From: JANSWP01 sp041941305
Lineage (GTDB): Bacteria; Bacteroidota; Bacteroidia; Chitinophagales; Saprospiraceae
Assembly: GCA_041941305.1 (NCBI GenBank)
Contig: JBGTQJ010000003.1
Coordinates: forward strand, 1 to 64,000
Direction: 5' to 3'
Length of the DNA stretch: 64,000 nucleotides
Below the pieces are notes generated by a model. That model did not search any database. It had not been told where the DNA came from and was given only the letters and a program-made list of their open reading frames with translations. Made by a program: the position numbers and the translations under genes. Below are positions 25,131-35,673 of this stretch, in pieces (within the stretch, counting starts at the first letter, position 1; the number at the start of each line of letters is the position of its first letter).

Positions 25131-26206
25131 AAGTAACTTGACTTATTACCCTGTGAAAAATGCTTGAATGAAATTTACATTTATTCGATAGTTTCCATTA
25201 AAAGATCAGTACATCCCGATAGCTGTTGAGACTGACTTATTTCTTAATGGAAAATAGCAGAAAAAAATATTTTCAGCCATGCGGTTCTTAAAGAGTAACA
25301 GGCCTAAAAAAAAGAAAAAATCAAAAATACAATTTTGCTCCTTTCGTGAAAGAAGACTCAAAAAGACTTTGAGGTCACCTTTATTTGTTTCCTTCTTTAA
25401 AAAGTGAAAACATACCTTAGTTTTTACCTCTCCTAATTATTGATTTTCTTTATAGGCTCAGTATCAAAATCGTCATCGAAACTTACCTTTAGTGACATAC
25501 GGAAAATCAGGTAGATATTAATGGAAAAAAATTTAATATCAACTTTATTTTTTTTCAAGATTTAGAGTAAATTATTAAAAACCAATGTATTTTTGCTTAG
25601 AACTTTAGACAAGTTCTAAGTCAAACAAAAGTTTGAATATGATTTTTTACCCAAGAAATTTTTTCTTATCGAAATGAAAATATGACCTGTTTATCAAATC
25701 TGTAAGAAGAATTTGGATGGGCATGCATAGTATGTTCTTATTATTTCAAATTCAAAATAGATTTTACATGGAAAAACAGTTGCGTATTCAAAATTTTCCA
25801 ATCTTTCCTCTTTTCACTTTCGCATTGATAGGGAGTTCTTCCTTGATTAAAATATCCTTGCAAACATTTAAAATACATCAATTAAAAAGCTGGGTTTATC
25901 CCGGTTTAACCTGATAGCCTTTATTTTTACCTTATTCTCGATTAATATACCACCAATCTAATCAATTCTATAAAAACAAAATCTGCTTTTGAGTTTATCT
26001 CATAAGAGTTTGTTTAAAAATTTTACAAACTGAGAATCAGCAATTTGGGGTTCTGGTGAAGAATCAAAGAGGGAATTTATCAGGATAAATGACCGATTTG
26101 ATTTAAAGCCAGGTTCCTAAAGTGGTGGTTATCAGGAAGGAAAAATTTAAACAAGCTCTAAACTTCAACCATCAAACACTTATGGTTCTTTGACAAATCT
26201 CGTGGA
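25131..26206. other. Non-coding region with a promoter-like box and hairpin
   Basis: No convincing gene was found in this AT-rich kilobase. A 65-codon frame at 25717-25914 lacks protein-like features. On the plus strand TATTTTTG (25588-25595) matches the Bacteroidota -7 box exactly, and it is followed at once by a hairpin with arms CTTAGAACT (25596-25604) and AGTTCTAAG (25612-25620). A small CAAAC/GTTTG hairpin lies just after. This could start a small RNA or a long leader. On the minus strand CAAAAATA (25322-25329) reads as TATTTTTG and could serve the STAS operon. Confidence 0.5.
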
Positions 26207-26387
26207 AGAAGCTGTTTAGATTTAGCTTTTTCAACATATAAGATGGATTTTTGAGTCTGTTTGTCCAATTTTTTGTCCGAAGGACTCCTTTGGAGAGTTC
26301 ATAGCAGCGCTACGGACGAAAAAAATTTGGCGAATAGGCACAAAAAGACGCTTTTATGGGGGAAAGGGTTAAATTCAAACAGCTTCT
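26207..26387. repeat. MITE-like repeat, family B, copy 1
   Basis: The ends AGAAGCTGTTTAGATTTA (26207-26224) and, on the other strand, AGAAGCTGTTTGAATTTA (26370-26387) match at 16 or more of 18 positions. The centre has a near-palindrome TAGCAGCGCTA and CTCCTTTGGAG. The same ends and centre occur at 56807-56967, in the opposite orientation. A looser relative lies at 55441-55560. The 181-base unit ends 90 bases before the giant surface-protein gene. Confidence 0.8.
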
Positions 26388-26477
26388 AAGACAGGGCTTG
26401 TGTAAAAACTCCCTTCGATGGTGCAAGCTGCTGCAATGTCCCATAAGATTTGTCCAAGCACTAATCATACTAAAACC

Positions 26478-29400
26478 ATGAAAACTAGTTTTGTATCTAT
26501 CAGAAGTCTAATGACTTTTTTTATCCTGAGTTTTCAACTCATAAGCTTGGCTCAGGACTTCCAACGAGATTACGGTACACCACTTGATAATTCTTTTACA
26601 AAAGTTATCAATGATGGCAATGATTATTATGTCCTGGGGCAGGATGAAGCCATCAATGGGAATGCCCATCGGGCAACAGTGACCCGCCTCGACGCAAATG
26701 GATTTCATCTTTGGACATTGAGTTTGAATATGGCTTCGGTGTGGAATGATGCCACCTTGACTCCATCGGGGGAGTTGATGGTGGTTGGTTCTACTTTACC
26801 CTTTGATGCTTCCGCAAAAAGCTTGATGGGACGAGTATCTCGAATGGGTTCATTCCAATGGCTGCGAAGCTATGACGAAATTGGGCGTGAGGCTTTTAAC
26901 CGAATTGGGAAAGATCCTTTCAGTGCCAATTATTATGTTTTGGGCAATCAATTCGAACCGGGCGGTACTCCAACGACTGAAGATGCCGTCCTTTTTAAAG
27001 TGGACGATAACGGCAATTTTATTTGGAAAAAAATATATGTTCATGCAGGCGATTCTGAGTTTTTCCGTGATTTTGAAGTTCTGCCCAACGGAAATCTGAT
27101 TTTGGCGGGAAATGATACAAGAGGTTTGATTTTTCTAGCCGACAATTCAGGGACATTATTAAATGGTGTTCAAATGGACAATCGGGTTTTCAGAGATGTT
27201 GCGCAAAATATTGCGGGCGGGTTTTATTCGGTCGCCACTTTTGGTCCGACGGAGTCTTTTGTCCAAAAATATGATTCGGACTTATTACTAATGTGGGAGG
27301 TGAAAATTCCGGAATTAACATCCATCAGTCAAATTTGGGAAGGCAATTCCGGAGAGATTTATGTAACGGGAAAAGGCATATTCGATGCTGTTTCACGAGC
27401 AGTCATTGTCAAAATGACGTACAATAATGGCTTGACGGTAAATTGGGTCAAATATTTGAAAGCAGGAAATGGCTTCATCGGCGGTTCGTCCTGGAAAGTT
27501 TCAAGTACTCAATTAGCCTTTACGGATGCCAGAACCCTTCCGAATGGTTTCGGGCAAAGCTGCGCTTTTATTTCTGTCAGCGATTTGGATTTGAATACTT
27601 GTGAAGTGGAAACGGCTATGGTAAGCCTTATAAATCTGAATCCCTTGCCCGAAGGACCTTCTCTTCCCGGTATCAATTTTCAGGATGTTCCGATGGGTAC
27701 GAATATTTCCAATACATCGAGTTTAAATTGGTTGGAACAAACCGTCTGTTCAAATGACCCTTGTGATGTGAGCATTTCAACTACATTAATTAATGATTGT
27801 GGGACAGTTCTATTCATTGCCAACGCTTCAGGGGCAAGCCCCTACTCCTTTCAATGGTGTGATGGACAAAATACACCAACTGTTAAGGAAGAATTGCTTT
27901 GTGGAACACATGAATTATGTGTTACAGTGACCTGTGCTGATGGCTCAATGGCTTCGGCATCCACTACTTATGTAGTTTCAGATACCATTCCACCTACTGC
28001 TATCTGTAGTAATAATGTGAGTGTGGCTTTGGATGCCAATTGTATGGCGGTGGTTATGCCTGGTCTGATTGATGCAGGTTCGACAGACGATTGTGAGATT
28101 AGCTCCTTGAGTGTAAATCCTCCTGTGATTAATGGCTGCGGTTTTCATCCAGTTACGCTTACAGTGACTGACTGGTGCGGAAATACGAGTACTTGTAGTA
28201 CAACAGTGCAGGCATCGGAGATGGTGCCGCCTGTAATAACCAATTGCCCTCAAAATCAAACGGTCAATGGGGTGATAAATCCAAATGGAATCTGTGTGGC
28301 TGATTTGGTTATCGGCAGTCCGGTAGTTTCAGACCTATGTAGCCTACCCGTTTCACTCGTCAATGATTTCAACAATAGCTCCAATGCAAGTGGTACTTAT
28401 CCAGAAGGTCCGACTATGGTAACTTTCACTGCTACGGATGATTGTGGCAACCAAGCTATTTGTTCCTTTTCGGTGACAGTGATTTGTGAAAATGACCCTT
28501 CCATGTTCAATTGTGGACAGGCTGTAGTCACTTGTTTTTCAGGATTTATCAACAACAACCTTACTAGTGGGATTGACCTAAATGCGCCTGTTTTTGCCCT
28601 TGTAGATCTTAGAGACCAAAGCAGTGCCATCTCCGGCAACTACTGGCAAAGTGCCAGTCAGAACAATATTTCCTATGCCCCCGGATGGAATGCCGCCAAT
28701 ATGGGGCAGGTGTTTGGAATCGCGACCACTCCTTCCAATGATATTTATGTAACGTCGACAACTGCTTACGGTTGTCAACCCGATTTTAATCCCTTTGGAC
28801 CAGCTGGAGCCTCGGGTGTTTATAAAATTGATCACGTCAACGGCAATGTATCGAACTTTGTTTCGACCGGAGCCTTCGTTCCCAATACTCCTTTCATTCC
28901 TACCGTTGCAAATGGCGGCGGTTTGGGAAATATCACTTACGATATCCACCACAATCAGTTTTTTGTGACCAACCATTCAGATGGCATGATATACAGGATT
29001 GATGCCAACGGAAATGTGACAGACAGATTCGATCCTCAATTTCTGAGCCATCCCACTGGCTGTAGTTTTCCCTCCTTACCTGGATTTGCACCCTTGGGAG
29101 AGCGACTTTGGGGAATTGGCTACCACAAAAAAACGCGTCGCCTTTACTTTAGCCGATGGGTAGAAGACAAGGGAAGGATTTGCCCTGGCACCAAGAATCA
29201 AATTTTTTCCATTGGAATCGATCAGGCTACCGGCGGATTTTTGTCCATCTCCTGCACTGGGGGCACTTGCATTGGGGGAGAGACTTTGGAAATTGATTTA
29301 CCAGACCATATTGATACCCATAATCCCACAGTGTCCAATAATTACTCAATGCCAGTTTCGGACATCGAGTTTTCGGAGTCCGGATTAATGTTGCTTGGAG

Positions 29401-32400
29401 AACGCTCTATGAGCGAAGACTGCGGAGAACCAGACGACCTGGCTCCCAATTACTGGCAGTTTTTTGCACATCAGTCCAGGGTATTGGAGTACCATCTGGT
29501 AGGCAACACCTGGACGCTAACCCCAGGTCATGGTACACCACCCTTTAGCAATTATGCCACAGATTTGAAATTTAGCATCGGGTTCCCGGGGCGCGACATT
29601 AATGGAAATCTGAATACTGGCGGTCCAAATTGCGTAGGTGGAGTGGACTATGGTTATCAAAGTTTTGATCCTTCTAAAGGACCTCCGGTTCATTGTGACA
29701 GTATGGTTTGGAGCACTGGTGATGCGCTCTTTTGTAATCCAACTGGATTGGGATGTACCCAATTTTGTCTAGGACAGCCGGCAACTCCATTGCCTAACCG
29801 GATTTATGGTTTGCAAGGCAATTCATCTTCCGGGGGGGATAATTGTTCTGGATTTCTCATTGATTTGGATGCAGATATCTGCTGTTACGATAAGAGGCGC
29901 AACGGAGACATAGATATTTTGAAATGTGGTTGCCTGGCTAGCTCCGAATTATGTGATTCCATTAGCGTCACTTCCATGCCTTTCAATGGCTCACAAGATA
30001 CCTGCTGTTTTAAACTGACTGTGGATAACCAACTTCCAAATTTTATTACGGCAATAGAGCTGTGCAGCCAAAACGGCGTCAGTTTTTCTTCCGTCTCGGC
30101 GCTCAATGGCTGGTCTTTGTGTAGCTACACGGCAGGGCAGGTGATAGTTTGTCCACCCAACTTTCCAATTAATACCGTACCTGTTGGGCAGAATGATTTC
30201 ATAAAATTCTGTTTGTCCAATTATCAAACAGTTCCCAACCAGCAAGTTATTGTGAAATATCTCGGTCCGGGCAATCAGGAAGTTTGCCGTGACACCCTGA
30301 ATTACCAATGCAGTCAAAAACCCAAGTGTTTGAAAACGACAGCAGAAGTGGAATGCGGTCCTAATGGCACTTACTTGATGGACTTTTGTGTGATGGCTGA
30401 CTCACTTATTCCATTCAATGTAAGTTCCTTCCAGCTGAATCCGCCGCCGGGCATCACTTTTACACCGAATGTGTTTACGCCGAATCCTTCTCCATTAACT
30501 CCGGGGCAGATGCAGTGCAATTTTATGACCACGATTTCAGGACCTGCGGCGACGGATGGTAGTACGTTTTGTTTCTCTGTGACGGCACATGAACAAAATA
30601 TTCTTTTAGGAGAAAACCCCCTGAATTGCTGTACAGACACCGTCATGGTGGTTTGTATCACACTTCCTACCTGCGTTTGCGATAAAGTATGGGTAGATGC
30701 CACATCTGTAAATTTACCTCCCAACCAATGTTGCCAGCAAATTACCCTGCATAATAATTATTCCAATAACTTTTTTAATGGCGTAGAATTATTGAGCATT
30801 ACCAATGGAGTGGTTTTCGGAGCTATCAATAATAGTAGTTTGGCCTGGAATGTAACTTCCAATGCGACACAGGCTATTTTCAAAAAATTGCCGCTCGGCA
30901 CCCAACTGGGTCCTTTGGAAACACTCCCGCCATTTTGCCTTTCAGGAATTACTTCAACCGCGCAAGTTCCACAGACAATTGTTGTGAATTGGCTGGATTC
31001 GAATGACCAGGCGGTCTGTTCAGATACGCTTACATTTGAATGTCAACCTCCTTCGAACACAGCTTGCGCTGTAGTCGTCAATCCTAAAATTATATGTGAT
31101 CCAGACCTGCCGGGTGCTTATCTCTTCTCTTTCCAGGTGCAAAATAACTCGGGATTTACCATTAACCAGGTGGTTTTGAATAATGTCACTCCGCCCGGTT
31201 CGCTTTTACCAAATACCATTTCGATACCTCCTTTGGCGAATGGAGCAACTTCCGGTGTCATTGCGACCCAGGTCATACCGCCTTCGGGCATCACGCAATT
31301 CTGCTTCCAGCTTACGGTACATGAAATCAATTCCGCAGGCAATGAACTGAACTGTTGTACCCACACCCCCAAGTATTGTTTTACACTTCCGCCCTGTTGT
31401 GAATGTTACCATAATCTGACGCTGACCAGTGCCGGCATGGATTACCCCGTCTTCTGCGACCCGCAAGTTGGCTTCATTCCTGCATTGCCCTGCCCGGCAG
31501 ACGATGTGACCATTTCGGGTTTCTTCGGTTGTGCAGACCCTGGCACTGCCGAGCCTTGCGAGGAAACAGAAGTCTTATGGGAATTGATGTATCCCGACAG
31601 TACCCTTCAAGGAGGGCTAACGACTAATTTTACACATTTTATTTTTGATACCGATGAAGTGGACGAGCCAGGGCTGTATTGCCTAAATTTAATGACCATC
31701 TGCCCCTCAACTATGGATACCTGCATTTGTAAGGTGTCCTGGATTCAGCAGGAATGTCCCGACACTTGCTGCACTACCCTCGAAGCCTTCTGTGACCGCC
31801 TTGACAACAATGTTACTTTAAGTGTTAATGAAGACTCCTGTAAAGCCACCCTTAACATTGGCGACATCGGTTGTGATAGCTACATCGAGTGGGTAGACTG
31901 GAATTATCCGAGCCAACAAAATCCTGTACCCAACCCTCCCGGCAGCATGGTGATGCACACTTATCCCGGCAGTGGAACTTATACTATTTGTTACCTGGCT
32001 GTTGAGTTCGACTCTACTGGTTTGGTTTGTTTTGAAAAAATAGTTTGTGACACCATTACCATAAATTGTGAAGGAAGCATTCATCCTTGCGATTCATTGA
32101 GTACAAGCATCACGCCCCCGCCCAATCCGACTAGTTTATGCTGTTGGGATGTTACCTTGAATAATGCCTACTCCAACAATGTATCGAATGTAGCAATCAA
32201 TGCCCTTTCCAACATTGATTTAATGTCGGTCAGTTCTTCTCTATTTCCAAACATAAACCATTCCGGCAACACTGCAACGGTTACTGGCCCATCGGGAATT
32301 CCGATTGGCAGCCACAGCAATGCCATTACGATTTGTTTGGATAATATTACCGGCGTTCCACAAACCTTTTCAGTTGCCTGGACGTTTCCGAACCCGGCAA

Positions 32401-34706
32401 ATCCGGCAATGGATACGACTGCCTGTGAGGATATTTACGTCCTGGATTGTAATTTTAATAATACCTGCGAATGTTCATCACCTGGACCAGAACTTGTTTT
32501 CAATGGTGATTTTACCTTAAAAGGCACAGGGGTATTTACACATTTCAGACCCGGATTCCCAGGAGGGCAAGCCTCCCAAACGGGCGGTTATTCAATAGTT
32601 GATAGCGCTCAGGTCGTACTTGCAAATCCCAATTGGGTGTGTAGTGACCATCCTTCCGGAGATACATCAGGTTTGTTTATGATTCTTGACGGTCCTTCTC
32701 TTTCTGAGTTTGGAAATGGTGCCTGGGCACAGACAATAGGAGTCGAACCCGGTCGGGAATACGAGTTTTGTGCATTTGCCAAAAATTTAAATCCTGCAGC
32801 TTCCAACCTTCCAGAGCCAATTGTCCAGGTTTTTGTGAATGGTGTACCGATCACTTCCTCCATTTCAATTCCTGAAAGTACCGGTGACTGGACTTCAATT
32901 TCGGGAACATGGGAGTCAGGGGTCAATTCGATAGCTTTTGTAGAAATCCATTCCATTTCAACAGAAGCAATGGGAAATGACCTTGCCCTGGATGATATTT
33001 CTTTTAAGGAGTGTATCCGAGATACTTGTTATGCCGGACCGTTTTCCGAAATGTACTTCCGAATAACCGAAGAGAGTCCTGGAGCATTTGTTGAATGCGG
33101 GCAAACGGTCAATTTAAATTGTCCCGAAGCCTCTAAAGCGAATTTTACAGGTGCCTTTCATTGTTTTGGTTCTGCATGTCCGGAAAAACCTTATGTAGAA
33201 TGGAATTTGATAGATCCAATGTCCAATGTGATTGCTTCGGGTACTTCTGAAACAAGCCCCTATTTCGGAATCTCTTTATCTCCTGTATATTTTCAAACCT
33301 CCGGAATTTATGAATTGCATTTATCAGGAGATTGCGGCAGCGAAAATCGCAGCTGTGTCATTTATTTTTCAGTGGCCGCCTGTTCAGATCCCTGTCCATG
33401 TACCACTGCTGATATTCAGGATTTTGAAGAAGCGGTCAGTTTTGGATTTGCCAATATCAAGTTTGAAGAAAGCTGCAAGGCTTGTTTCTCTCCGGTATCA
33501 TTGGATGATTGTGTGTCTGTGGAATGGATTATCAATGGAACTTCAACGGGATCCAGTAGTGGAAATCAACCCTTCTGCCATGAGTTTCCTGTTGCTGGTA
33601 ATTACATTGTAACCATGCAGGCAAGCAGGTTAAATTCCGACGGAACAGATTGTACCAATTTTTCAATATCACAATCGGTGAATGTCACTTGCGGGGTTCA
33701 GGGAGATTGTGTCAATTCCATCATTCCAAATCACAATTTTTCAGAAGGAATAGCAGACGGTGTATTGAATGATGACTTTGGCGGTGCTTCCGAAGGATGG
33801 ACGAGTCCACTGGGAAATCCATTAGCTTTCGTAGATCGGAATGGAATATTGCCGGATAGTGCAACGATGACCCTCTTTGGAAATAACGATCAAAGTGATG
33901 TTCTCGGTAGGGAAGGGCTTGATTGTTTGCCTCAGGATTCAGGGATGATTAATCTACGGCTTAAACCTTTTTGTTTTGTTCAGCTTCCCATTATTCCCGG
34001 CTATTTTTCTTATATGGAGGAAGTGGATACAGAACTATGCATTGCCTGTTTGTGCAAAAGCCTTCCTAAGCCTTGTCCTCCTCAAATCCCCGTTCCTCCA
34101 AAACCAGGTTTGACATTATCTGCGCGACTATACACAGAAAATGCCATGGGAGTTGATTTAGATGATTGTGTTTCCGACAATTGCCTGGAACTGGGACCTA
34201 TTCAACTACCATTAACGGATCACTTAAATTGGTTAACAATAGAAGTTCCGTACTTCAAATATCGAGTATGGGATCCGACTGGAACAGGCGGCTGTATTCC
34301 CGATCCGTTTCCAAATGTTCCAGGATTGGAAGTAAGGCCAACTGTCTTTGTGTCTAACTGGTTGGGCGATAATCAATTGGATTCCAGATCCATTGTAGTT
34401 GTCGATGAAATTTGTGTAGAGCCTGACTTTGTAGATGGGGTAGAGCATCATTCAGAAAGCAAAGGGTTTCGCCTATTCCCCAACCCCACTACAGGAGAAT
34501 TGAATTTGGAATTCAACAATACAAGCCTCAAAAAAGGCAAACTCCAAATCGCCGACCTTTGGGGAAGGAATGTACGAACAGAAACCTTGACACCTGATAT
34601 TCAGGAGTATTCCTTTACCATGAATCGCCTTCCGGCAGGAGTTTATTTCGTAAAAGTATTTGAGGAAGATTTATTGATTTGGACAGAGAAAATTGTGAAA
34701 CAATAA
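26478..34706 (+). CDS. Giant T9SS surface protein with HYR-like modules
   Basis: 2742 residues. The ATG at 26478 starts a clear signal peptide ending ISLAQ; the frame is open 20 codons further up. Residues about 20-430 look like a repeated-strand propeller (LPNGNLILAGND, GEIYVTGKG). Two HYR-type modules follow (DTIPPTAICSNNVSVAL, PPVITNCPQNQTVNG), then a second propeller-like part (about 700-1140), several cysteine-rich Ig-like or CARDB-like repeats containing DTCCFKLTV/QCCQQITLHN patterns, PKD-like and carbohydrate-binding-like parts, and a T9SS sorting domain (RLFPNPTTGELNLEF ... PAGVYFVKVFEED). It is probably an adhesin or matrix protein. Many Cys pairs suggest disulfide bonding outside the cell. 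Confidence 0.9.
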   Translation: MKTSFVSIRSLMTFFILSFQLISLAQDFQRDYGTPLDNSFTKVINDGNDYYVLGQDEAINGNAHRATVTRLDANGFHLWTLSLNMASVWNDATLTPSGELMVVGSTLPFDASAKSLMGRVSRMGSFQWLRSYDEIGREAFNRIGKDPFSANYYVLGNQFEPGGTPTTEDAVLFKVDDNGNFIWKKIYVHAGDSEFFRDFEVLPNGNLILAGNDTRGLIFLADNSGTLLNGVQMDNRVFRDVAQNIAGGFYSVATFGPTESFVQKYDSDLLLMWEVKIPELTSISQIWEGNSGEIYVTGKGIFDAVSRAVIVKMTYNNGLTVNWVKYLKAGNGFIGGSSWKVSSTQLAFTDARTLPNGFGQSCAFISVSDLDLNTCEVETAMVSLINLNPLPEGPSLPGINFQDVPMGTNISNTSSLNWLEQTVCSNDPCDVSISTTLINDCGTVLFIANASGASPYSFQWCDGQNTPTVKEELLCGTHELCVTVTCADGSMASASTTYVVSDTIPPTAICSNNVSVALDANCMAVVMPGLIDAGSTDDCEISSLSVNPPVINGCGFHPVTLTVTDWCGNTSTCSTTVQASEMVPPVITNCPQNQTVNGVINPNGICVADLVIGSPVVSDLCSLPVSLVNDFNNSSNASGTYPEGPTMVTFTATDDCGNQAICSFSVTVICENDPSMFNCGQAVVTCFSGFINNNLTSGIDLNAPVFALVDLRDQSSAISGNYWQSASQNNISYAPGWNAANMGQVFGIATTPSNDIYVTSTTAYGCQPDFNPFGPAGASGVYKIDHVNGNVSNFVSTGAFVPNTPFIPTVANGGGLGNITYDIHHNQFFVTNHSDGMIYRIDANGNVTDRFDPQFLSHPTGCSFPSLPGFAPLGERLWGIGYHKKTRRLYFSRWVEDKGRICPGTKNQIFSIGIDQATGGFLSISCTGGTCIGGETLEIDLPDHIDTHNPTVSNNYSMPVSDIEFSESGLMLLGERSMSEDCGEPDDLAPNYWQFFAHQSRVLEYHLVGNTWTLTPGHGTPPFSNYATDLKFSIGFPGRDINGNLNTGGPNCVGGVDYGYQSFDPSKGPPVHCDSMVWSTGDALFCNPTGLGCTQFCLGQPATPLPNRIYGLQGNSSSGGDNCSGFLIDLDADICCYDKRRNGDIDILKCGCLASSELCDSISVTSMPFNGSQDTCCFKLTVDNQLPNFITAIELCSQNGVSFSSVSALNGWSLCSYTAGQVIVCPPNFPINTVPVGQNDFIKFCLSNYQTVPNQQVIVKYLGPGNQEVCRDTLNYQCSQKPKCLKTTAEVECGPNGTYLMDFCVMADSLIPFNVSSFQLNPPPGITFTPNVFTPNPSPLTPGQMQCNFMTTISGPAATDGSTFCFSVTAHEQNILLGENPLNCCTDTVMVVCITLPTCVCDKVWVDATSVNLPPNQCCQQITLHNNYSNNFFNGVELLSITNGVVFGAINNSSLAWNVTSNATQAIFKKLPLGTQLGPLETLPPFCLSGITSTAQVPQTIVVNWLDSNDQAVCSDTLTFECQPPSNTACAVVVNPKIICDPDLPGAYLFSFQVQNNSGFTINQVVLNNVTPPGSLLPNTISIPPLANGATSGVIATQVIPPSGITQFCFQLTVHEINSAGNELNCCTHTPKYCFTLPPCCECYHNLTLTSAGMDYPVFCDPQVGFIPALPCPADDVTISGFFGCADPGTAEPCEETEVLWELMYPDSTLQGGLTTNFTHFIFDTDEVDEPGLYCLNLMTICPSTMDTCICKVSWIQQECPDTCCTTLEAFCDRLDNNVTLSVNEDSCKATLNIGDIGCDSYIEWVDWNYPSQQNPVPNPPGSMVMHTYPGSGTYTICYLAVEFDSTGLVCFEKIVCDTITINCEGSIHPCDSLSTSITPPPNPTSLCCWDVTLNNAYSNNVSNVAINALSNIDLMSVSSSLFPNINHSGNTATVTGPSGIPIGSHSNAITICLDNITGVPQTFSVAWTFPNPANPAMDTTACEDIYVLDCNFNNTCECSSPGPELVFNGDFTLKGTGVFTHFRPGFPGGQASQTGGYSIVDSAQVVLANPNWVCSDHPSGDTSGLFMILDGPSLSEFGNGAWAQTIGVEPGREYEFCAFAKNLNPAASNLPEPIVQVFVNGVPITSSISIPESTGDWTSISGTWESGVNSIAFVEIHSISTEAMGNDLALDDISFKECIRDTCYAGPFSEMYFRITEESPGAFVECGQTVNLNCPEASKANFTGAFHCFGSACPEKPYVEWNLIDPMSNVIASGTSETSPYFGISLSPVYFQTSGIYELHLSGDCGSENRSCVIYFSVAACSDPCPCTTADIQDFEEAVSFGFANIKFEESCKACFSPVSLDDCVSVEWIINGTSTGSSSGNQPFCHEFPVAGNYIVTMQASRLNSDGTDCTNFSISQSVNVTCGVQGDCVNSIIPNHNFSEGIADGVLNDDFGGASEGWTSPLGNPLAFVDRNGILPDSATMTLFGNNDQSDVLGREGLDCLPQDSGMINLRLKPFCFVQLPIIPGYFSYMEEVDTELCIACLCKSLPKPCPPQIPVPPKPGLTLSARLYTENAMGVDLDDCVSDNCLELGPIQLPLTDHLNWLTIEVPYFKYRVWDPTGTGGCIPDPFPNVPGLEVRPTVFVSNWLGDNQLDSRSIVVVDEICVEPDFVDGVEHHSESKGFRLFPNPTTGELNLEFNNTSLKKGKLQIADLWGRNVRTETLTPDIQEYSFTMNRLPAGVYFVKVFEEDLLIWTEKIVKQ

Positions 34707-34731
34707 GCGTTTGTCTAAATTAAATGAAAAC

Positions 34732-34771
34732 AATTTCAGTCAGTCGTTTTTGCAAACGACTGACTGAAATT
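34732..34771. terminator. Two-way terminator between convergent genes
   Basis: Perfect 18-base arms with core TTTCAGTCAGTCGTTT pair around a four-base loop TTGC. The hairpin starts 25 bases after the giant gene and abuts the stop codon of the DUF2293 gene on the other strand. Its strength and position favour bidirectional termination. Confidence 0.85.
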
Positions 34772-35446
34772 CTAACTGTCATTTTTCCACTTTCCCAAAA
34801 TTTCTGCTACTTTCTCTTGCACCTGCCTCCTTGCCTCTACTCTATCGTAAAAACCACCCAACAAGTCATCATAATTGGTTTCCGCATGTCGAATATGCGC
34901 TACCACCGCCAACTCGACTGCCTTTTTATCAAACTCTTTGGCAGCGCTGCTTCGACCGACTCGCCCGCTGTATTTCAGGCAAGCATGTTCGGCTATGACC
35001 TCTTCTCTACCCTTCGGACAATTTGGAAAATATTCGCGGACCTTTTTGGCAAATTCCTGAATGTATTGCTCATCCAATTCTGCTCTTTTTACCGCAGCTT
35101 TTTGTCTTCGGTACTCCCTGAGTTCACTATCACTTCGACATTCTTCTACAGCTCGGTCATAAGCTTTTTCTTCCACCAACAAACCCTGCCGTTCGTACCG
35201 TTTTCGCGCTTTGCTCCATTTCAAAACCACCGCCCACAAGTTTGAATATTTTTTGGAACGCCGTGTCAGGGCAGCATCTCCCGAAGGCAAAAACCACAAG
35301 TGTTCCAGATCGGCACAAGAGAGGCAGAGCACGCCTTTTTCTTGTTCGAGGCGAATCCATGCGCCTCGACCGAGTTCGGATTGGCACTCGCCACAGGTGG
35401 AATTTCGGTTGGAGATGAGGACGGTTAAATCTTGTTGTTTTTTCAT
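34772..35446 (-). CDS. DUF2293 domain protein
   Basis: 224 residues. The N terminus has a CxxC...CxxC pattern (CGECQSEL ... CLSCADL) that could bind zinc. The C-terminal half is the DUF2293 signature: REYFPNCPKGREEVIAEHAC, KYSGRVGRSSAAKEFD, AVVAHIRHAETNYDDLL. This family is widespread and uncharacterised; its conserved His and Arg residues have been thought to suggest a nucleic-acid role, but nothing is proven. It is hydrophilic with no export signal, so it should be cytoplasmic. The stop codon touches the hairpin terminator. A small unlisted gene lies 78 bases upstream on the same strand. Confidence 0.82.
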   Translation of the reverse strand: MKKQQDLTVLISNRNSTCGECQSELGRGAWIRLEQEKGVLCLSCADLEHLWFLPSGDAALTRRSKKYSNLWAVVLKWSKARKRYERQGLLVEEKAYDRAVEECRSDSELREYRRQKAAVKRAELDEQYIQEFAKKVREYFPNCPKGREEVIAEHACLKYSGRVGRSSAAKEFDKKAVELAVVAHIRHAETNYDDLLGGFYDRVEARRQVQEKVAEILGKWKNDS

Positions 35447-35523
35447 AGTTTAAGTGCGCTGACTTAAAATTGATACCCTCGGGCAACCCAATAATGCCAA
35501 TCGCCAAGAGCTTCTTTTGTTTC

Positions 35524-35673
35524 CTAACCTACCGCTTCTGCTCGTGCTTTTTCGAGTAAAAATCGGGCAATGTGGTTTTTGATTTCAGGCAAATAGGCAT
35601 CTGGTACGCCTGCTGCATATAATTTCAGCAGTTCTAACTGCATATTGGAAAGTGGTGTTGATAAGGTTTCCAT
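35524..35673 (-). CDS. Small protein (49 residues), antitoxin-like N-terminal motif
   Basis: Translated from ATG 35673 the protein begins METLSTPLSNMQLELLKLYAAG and continues DAYLPEIKNHIARFLLEKAR to a TAG. The pattern (two-helix, QLELLKLY followed by LxEIKxxIAxFLxEKA) resembles small Bacteroidota/cyanobacterial antitoxin-like proteins often encoded beside PIN toxins. Usual members run on for another 20-30 residues with a WDEKGW-like end. After the stop the same frame continues 18 codons (DWHYWVARGYQF) to the next stop, so a shortened or decayed gene is possible. No toxin gene is next to it; the downstream neighbour is the DUF2293 gene. Confidence 0.55.
   Translation of the reverse strand: METLSTPLSNMQLELLKLYAAGVPDAYLPEIKNHIARFLLEKARAEAVG

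Noticed and set aside
25717..25914. 65-codon frame in the repeat-rich gap
   Set aside because: Random composition with no ribosome site or relatives recognised; repeats dominate the region.
35157..35507. 116-codon minus-strand frame
   Set aside because: It is a shadow of the DUF2293 gene on the same strand in another frame.
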